Under the pieces are notes generated by a model. The model was given only the letters and a program-made list of their open reading frames with translations, searched no databases and had not been told where the DNA came from. From the NCBI GenBank assembly GCA_026416655.1, contig JAOAES010000104.1:1-8768 (forward strand): a stretch of 8,768 nt of DNA, given 5' to 3'. The position numbers and the translations under genes are program-made. The DNA comes from Fimbriimonadales bacterium. GTDB taxonomy: Bacteria; Armatimonadota; Fimbriimonadia; Fimbriimonadales; GBS-DC. Positions 5,611-8,768 of this stretch are shown in pieces. Numbering within the stretch: the stretch's first letter is position 1; each line of letters begins with the position of its first letter.

Positions 5611-7037
5611 CAGAACAGCGCCATCCGCCCGAAACCGATATACTTCGTCTGACTGAGTCGCTCGATGCGCTCCAGCATGTCCTCAAAGCACATATGGTGT
5701 TCCTGCATATCGCCGCGAATGACGGGGTCTATCGGCAGGGCGGGCGAGTCGTTCACATGGACGCTCAGGGCGCGGGCGTGGCGTGCGAGTTCGAACGCCT
5801 CCGCAATGTCGCGCGTGTAGACGGCAATCCGCAACCCGATAGCGAAACGATTGATTTGCTGAAGCAGCTCGGCGGGCGATTCGTAGACATGGAGCAGCAC
5901 GACGGGTCCGAACACTGCCTCATTATAAAGCTTAGAGTGCGCGGGCGTTTCGAGCAACACGGACGGCAGGTAGAACGGCGGTTCCGCTTTCGCGCCGGCA
6001 ATTGGTTTCGCGCCCTGCTGCATAGCTTCCTGAACCCAGCGTTCCACGCGCTCCAGCGCGCGCGGGTGAATCAGCGGCGGCAGGGAGGTCTGTTCGTCCA
6101 TCGGGTCGCCGCAGCGCAGCTCCGCCACGCGCTTCAGCAAGGCGTCTCGCAGCGCGTCGAAGATGCGCACGTGCGCCCACACATGCTGAATCGAGGTGGG
6201 CGACTGCCCCGCCATCATGAAGCCGCAGCAGGCGATAATCTCCGCCGCATGCTCGGGATCGGCGGTCTCGGCGGCGACGAGCGCGCCGATGGTGTCCAGC
6301 TCCATCTCGATGCGTTTTGCTCCTGCCTGGACAGGCAGGCTTAGCCCCACCTCGCGGCTCCCCGTGAAGGTAATCGCTTGAATCAGCGGGTGCGCGGCGA
6401 GCGCGTGCCCCACCTCCTCGCCCCGACCGGTCAGGATGCTCAGCGCTTCGGGAGGCATGCCCGCGCGATAAAGCAACAGCCCCAGTCGCAGCACCGTGAG
6501 CGGGGCTTCGGTGGACGGCTTGAGGATAATTGCGTTACCTGCGGCAATCGCGGGCGCGGTCTTCTGCGCCGCGTGCGCCAAGGGCAGGTTGAACGCCAGG
6601 ATCGACGCCACGACGCCCATCGGCTCGCGCGCCCAGAAGCCGAACCGCGACGCGCCGTCGGTGAACGATTCGGGCGGGAACTGCGTCGCGCGGGGGTGGT
6701 GACACGCCTCCGCCGCTAAGTCGAACACCATCGCAGCACGCTCCACCTCGATGCGCGACTCGCCTATTAGTTTGCCCGTTTCTAAGGTGAGCAGCGTCGC
6801 CAGCGACTGGCGTTCCTGCCGAATCAGCCCGGCGACATGCTTGAGGATAGAGGCGCGCTGGCTGAGTGAGAGTTCCCGCATCTTTTCGGCGCCGTGGCGC
6901 GCGAGGGCGACCGCCTGGTCTACATGCGTCGCGCCCCCCCGCGCCACATGGTCAACCGGCTCGCCCGTATAGGGGTTCAGCACTTCCAGCCACTCGTCCG
7001 CCCCTACCAGATGCCCCCCAATGAGCATCTTCTGCAT
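5610..7037 (-). CDS. Aldehyde dehydrogenase family protein lacking the catalytic cysteine (probable pseudoenzyme)
   Basis: A 475-residue cytoplasmic protein that spans the whole NAD(P)-dependent aldehyde dehydrogenase fold: FNLPLA with N150 (oxyanion Asn), KPSTEAP with K173 (cofactor binding), FTGSREVG (224-231), Glu246 in MELD at the place of the general base, and VFGPVV (375-380). The catalytic loop is altered: family members read GQ-x-C (here closest to GQSCISVQ) but this reads GQSPTSIQ, with Pro280 in place of Cys. ELGG is ELDT, the second Glu of EEVFGP is Ala374, and the C-terminal GG-K-SG-GREG region is lost. The Pro codon CCC needs two changes to become Cys, so a single sequencing error does not explain it. 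Start: ATG 7037 follows GGAGG by 6 nt, inside the end of ridA. Normal length and an intact frame argue against decay. It may bind ligand or cofactor, or be a structural or regulatory homologue; its function is unknown. Confidence 0.92.
   Translation of the reverse strand: MQKMLIGGHLVGADEWLEVLNPYTGEPVDHVARGGATHVDQAVALARHGAEKMRELSLSQRASILKHVAGLIRQERQSLATLLTLETGKLIGESRIEVERAAMVFDLAAEACHHPRATQFPPESFTDGASRFGFWAREPMGVVASILAFNLPLAHAAQKTAPAIAAGNAIILKPSTEAPLTVLRLGLLLYRAGMPPEALSILTGRGEEVGHALAAHPLIQAITFTGSREVGLSLPVQAGAKRIEMELDTIGALVAAETADPEHAAEIIACCGFMMAGQSPTSIQHVWAHVRIFDALRDALLKRVAELRCGDPMDEQTSLPPLIHPRALERVERWVQEAMQQGAKPIAGAKAEPPFYLPSVLLETPAHSKLYNEAVFGPVVLLHVYESPAELLQQINRFAIGLRIAVYTRDIAEAFELARHARALSVHVNDSPALPIDPVIRGDMQEHHMCFEDMLERIERLSQTKYIGFGRMALF
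6322..6339. repeat. Perfect 18-bp palindrome inside the aldehyde dehydrogenase homologue
   Basis: CCTGCCTG-GA-CAGGCAGG is a perfect 8-bp inverted repeat around 2 bp. On the minus strand it encodes most of SLPVQAG (residues 233-239), just after the FTGSREVG cofactor motif, without changing the usual spacing to the Glu246 motif. It may be a small dispersed palindrome or a chance of codon choice; there is only one copy in this window. Confidence 0.6.
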
Positions 7038-7039
7038 CG

Positions 7040-7426
7040 CTAACCTCCTGCGTAGGCAATCGCCTCAATCTCGACCTGCGCGCCTTTCGGCAGTGCGCTC
7101 ACCTGTACCGTCGCGCGGGCAGGGTACGGCGGGCGAAAGTAGGTCGCGTAGACCTCGTTCATCTCCGCAAACATATTCAAGTCGGTCAGGTAGATTGTCG
7201 TTTTTACGACGCTGTCCAGATTCAGTCCGACGGAGGTCAATATTGCCTGCAGATTCAGCAGCACCTGCTTCGTTTGTGCAGCGACGCCGCCCAGAATCAG
7301 CTCGCCCGTTTGGGGGTCTATCGGGATTTGCCCTGAGATAAAAATCCAGTCGCCGACGCGCGTCGCCTGCGAGTAGGGTCCGATGGGTGCGGGTGCGTCG
7401 TTAGAAAGTATCGCCTGTTTGCTCAT
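7040..7426 (-). CDS. ridA: RidA/YjgF/UK114 family reactive intermediate deaminase
   Basis: A 128-residue Rid protein, normal for the family, which acts as a cytoplasmic trimer. RidA hydrolyses reactive enamines/imines such as 2-aminoacrylate, made by PLP enzymes, to keto acids and ammonia. Visible family motifs: APAPIGPYSQA (11-21, including Tyr18), ISGQIP--P-TGE (30-42), and the end segment PARATVQVSALPKGAQVEIEAIA, with the carboxylate-binding Arg104 and Glu121 both kept, so it should be an active RidA rather than an inactive Rid subgroup. ATG 7426 is well supported by GAGAGGTGAGG just upstream; longer in-frame extensions run antisense-like into cdaA and are not real. It lies 31 bp after cdaA and 2 bp before the aldehyde dehydrogenase homologue, whose ribosome site lies within its 3' end. 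Confidence 0.96.
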   Translation of the reverse strand: MSKQAILSNDAPAPIGPYSQATRVGDWIFISGQIPIDPQTGELILGGVAAQTKQVLLNLQAILTSVGLNLDSVVKTTIYLTDLNMFAEMNEVYATYFRPPYPARATVQVSALPKGAQVEIEAIAYAGG

Positions 7427-7457
7427 CGCCTCACCTCTCAGGGAACAGTATACCTGC

Positions 7458-8345
7458 TCACGCGGTTTTCTCCCCTGTGCGCTTGTTCGCGTGTCGCTCC
7501 GCCCGGTTCTTGCGCACGGTGGAGAGAGTGATGCCCATGCGCTCCAGGATGCGCGGGCGCGCCTCGCCCGTGAGCAGGTCGCTGAGCAGGCGGCGCAGAT
7601 GGTCGGCGTCCACATTCTGCGTCCACGCGCCGTCTACCGCCACCGTAATCTGTCCCGTCTCCTCCGAGACGATAATCGAGACGCAGTCGGAGGTCTCCGT
7701 GACGCCGATGCCGGCGCGATGGCGGGTGTGCATGCTGCTGGGGATGTCGGGATTCTGGCTGATTTCGGGGAAGTAGACGGCGGCTTCCACAATCTCGGCG
7801 TGGCGCAGGATGACCGCGCCGTCGTGCAGAGGCGAGCCGGGATAGAAAATCGTGCGCAGCAGGGGCGAGGTAACCTCCGCCTGCAACTCGATGCCGTTGC
7901 CCTGCGCGACGCGATCCTTGCGCTCCCACACAATCAACGCACCAATCCGATCGCGCGCCATCTGCTGCACCGCGCTGACCACCTCGTTAATCGCCCGCTG
8001 AATCGGCTCCGTGTCGGAACTGACGCCCAAGCTACTGCGCCAGAACTCCACGCGCCCGATGGTCTCCAGCACGCGGCGCAACTCTGGGAAAAAGAGAATC
8101 ACCAGCGCCACGGGTCCCAGCGTCGTCATGCGATCGAGCAGCCAGTGGATGGTCTCCAGCCCCAGCGCGTCGCTCAGGTACAGCGCCAGCACGAACACCA
8201 GCAGCCCGATCAGCACCTGATAGGCGCGCGTGCCCTTCGCCAGCAGCAGCAGCCGATAGATTAAAAACGCCACCAGCAGCGTGTCGAGGGCTAAAATCGC
8301 CCACCGCGCTGCGATATGCTCCGCTATCCGTAGCCAATCGCTCAA
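7458..8345 (-). CDS. cdaA: Diadenylate cyclase CdaA (membrane DisA_N domain), TTG start
   Basis: CdaA makes c-di-AMP from two ATP at the membrane; this messenger controls K+ and osmolyte uptake and affects the cell wall. The 295-residue protein has N-terminal membrane helices (about 16-36, 42-60 and 76-87), then the DAC domain. Active-site motifs are intact: LHDGAVIL with DGA at 175-177 and TRHRAGIG with RHR at 208-210, plus VSEETG-I. A basic, poorly conserved tail follows (after about 278). The start is TTG 8343-8345, the only fitting start before the first helix; the upstream AGCGGGG is a poor Shine-Dalgarno, so initiation may be weak. Firmicutes usually place cdaR (YbbR) and glmM next; both are absent, and ridA, an ALDH homologue and a PAP2 gene follow in the same direction. 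Confidence 0.96.
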   Translation of the reverse strand: MSDWLRIAEHIAARWAILALDTLLVAFLIYRLLLLAKGTRAYQVLIGLLVFVLALYLSDALGLETIHWLLDRMTTLGPVALVILFFPELRRVLETIGRVEFWRSSLGVSSDTEPIQRAINEVVSAVQQMARDRIGALIVWERKDRVAQGNGIELQAEVTSPLLRTIFYPGSPLHDGAVILRHAEIVEAAVYFPEISQNPDIPSSMHTRHRAGIGVTETSDCVSIIVSEETGQITVAVDGAWTQNVDADHLRRLLSDLLTGEARPRILERMGITLSTVRKNRAERHANKRTGEKTA

Positions 8346-8365
8346 CTTGTCGCCCCGCTCTCTAT

Positions 8366-8371
8366 ATTATG
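8366..8371 (-). promoter_or_regulatory. Candidate -10 box (CATAAT) for cdaA
   Basis: CATAAT on the minus strand lies 20 bp upstream of the TTG start of cdaA and matches five of six consensus positions. No clear -35 is visible 16-18 bp upstream. Transcription from here would give a leader of under 20 nt for the whole cdaA-ridA-ALDH-PAP2 run. Confidence 0.4.
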
Positions 8372-8407
8372 CACGATTCGAAGCGTAGAAAATGATTCGG
8401 ATTGGGC

Positions 8408-8413
8408 TATAAT
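8408..8413 (+). promoter_or_regulatory. Candidate -10 box (TATAAT) for the Gly-rich membrane protein
   Basis: A perfect TATAAT lies 14 bp before ATG 8428, with GAGG (8419-8422) as ribosome site 5 nt from the start. Predicted transcription would begin near 8420, overlapping the ribosome site, so the true start may be slightly earlier. It is divergent from the cdaA -10 box about 40 bp away. No consensus -35 is seen. Confidence 0.45.
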
Positions 8414-8427
8414 AGGATGAGGCGGAT

Positions 8428-8754
8428 ATGGAACTGGGCTTCCTGTTGGTCGTGATGCTCATCGTTGGCGGCGCATTGACGGTCGCAGGGCTGGCTGCCT
8501 ACCACTGGTATCAGGTTAATCACGATGAGGAGCGTCGACGACGCGCCGCCGAGTCTTCAGGCTACGGCGACGCGAGCGGCGGTTTTCCGTTTGACGGAGA
8601 GCGCGAGGAGACCGACACGAGTGGCGGCTCGTGGTGGGACAGCCTCAAGGACTGGTTCAGCGACTTGGGCGACTCGTTCGGCGGAAGCAGCGACGGCGGC
8701 GGCTTCGGCGATGGTGGCGGTGGCGACGGGGGTGGCGGCGGTGGTGGGGATTGA
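8428..8754 (+). CDS. Small single-pass membrane protein with Gly/Asp-rich tail, unknown function
   Basis: A 108-residue protein that I do not recognise. It has one N-terminal membrane helix (about 4-26), a charged stretch with HDEERRRR that predicts a cytoplasmic C-terminus by the positive-inside rule, an acidic Gly/Ser linker, an aromatic amphipathic segment WWDSLKDWFSDLGDSF (about 69-84), and a tail of about 20 residues made almost only of Gly and Asp. Gly-rich ends like this occur in several unrelated membrane proteins, for example TPM-domain proteins, but no such domain is present. ATG 8428 has GAGG 5 nt upstream and a TATAAT before that. GGC/GGT codons vary, so the tail is not a pure DNA repeat. 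It is divergent from cdaA; a shared role is only a guess. Confidence 0.75.
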   Translation: MELGFLLVVMLIVGGALTVAGLAAYHWYQVNHDEERRRRAAESSGYGDASGGFPFDGEREETDTSGGSWWDSLKDWFSDLGDSFGGSSDGGGFGDGGGGDGGGGGGGD

Positions 8755-8768
8755 TTCATTTCTGAACT

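Noticed and set aside
6198..6200. Sequencing error as cause of the missing ALDH cysteine
   Set aside because: CCC to a Cys codon needs two substitutions, the flanking frame is intact, and other active-site positions have changed too.
5694..6344. Plus-strand open frame of 216 codons opposite the aldehyde dehydrogenase homologue
   Set aside because: Shadow of a full-length family-matched gene; low-complexity composition and no ribosome site.
7383..8264. Long open frame on the plus strand (293 codons) opposite ridA and cdaA
   Set aside because: It is antisense to two genes with full active-site motifs, is rich in Arg/Gln/Ala/His as expected of GC-rich shadow frames, and has no recognisable domain.
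8562..8759. Minus-strand Pro-rich open frame at the right end
   Set aside because: Complement of the GGC/GGT codons of the Gly-rich tail; the plus-strand frame has a promoter-like box, a ribosome site and a membrane helix.

Overview
The window is 8.8 kb of GC-rich bacterial DNA. It carries nine complete protein genes, one gene cut by the left edge, and a possible 9-codon leader peptide. There are no RNA genes, CRISPR arrays, transposases or phage genes. The gene set is ordinary chromosomal content: a septal lytic transglycosylase, a c-di-AMP cyclase, a YbgC-type thioesterase, a PAP2 phosphatase, RidA and an SLC13/RCK permease. The lineage cannot be fixed from sequence alone. A membrane CdaA together with DUF3054 and GC-rich interspersed repeats fits a non-proteobacterial phylum such as Armatimonadota or Chloroflexota; this is a weak inference.

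Layout. At 1-209 (minus) is the start of an MNT-type nucleotidyltransferase gene. It is divergent from a tight pair at 250-1627 (plus): a DUF3054 membrane protein and MltG. A lone plus-strand gene (1755-2510), probably winged helix plus PD-(D/E)XK-like nuclease, converges with a minus-strand SLC13-type permease carrying two RCK_C domains (2519-4285). The permease is preceded by the possible leader peptide. A plus-strand thioesterase (4485-4925) overlaps tail-to-tail with the last gene of a four-gene minus-strand run: cdaA (8345-7458), ridA (7426-7040), an aldehyde dehydrogenase homologue (7037-5610) and a PAP2 phosphatase (5610-4843). Divergent from cdaA is a small membrane protein with a Gly/Asp tail (8428-8754).

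The most unusual points are four. (1) The aldehyde dehydrogenase homologue has Pro where the catalytic Cys should be, plus other active-site changes, so it looks like a pseudoenzyme, yet it is translationally coupled in the cdaA-ridA-PAP2 run. (2) The PAP2 gene carries a 147-nt (49-codon) in-frame block made of palindromic repeat DNA. (3) The permease appears to lack its own Shine-Dalgarno sequence and to be coupled by an ATGA overlap to a 9-codon ORF that has one. (4) Two genes have -10 boxes placed so that transcription would begin at or next to the start codon, suggesting leaderless mRNAs.

The cdaA run would link c-di-AMP signalling, RidA-type removal of reactive enamines/imines, an ALDH-fold protein of unknown activity and lipid phosphate metabolism. 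That functional link is inferred from gene order only. I see no convincing new defence or mobile system; the closest candidate is the wHTH/nuclease-like gene at 1755-2510.
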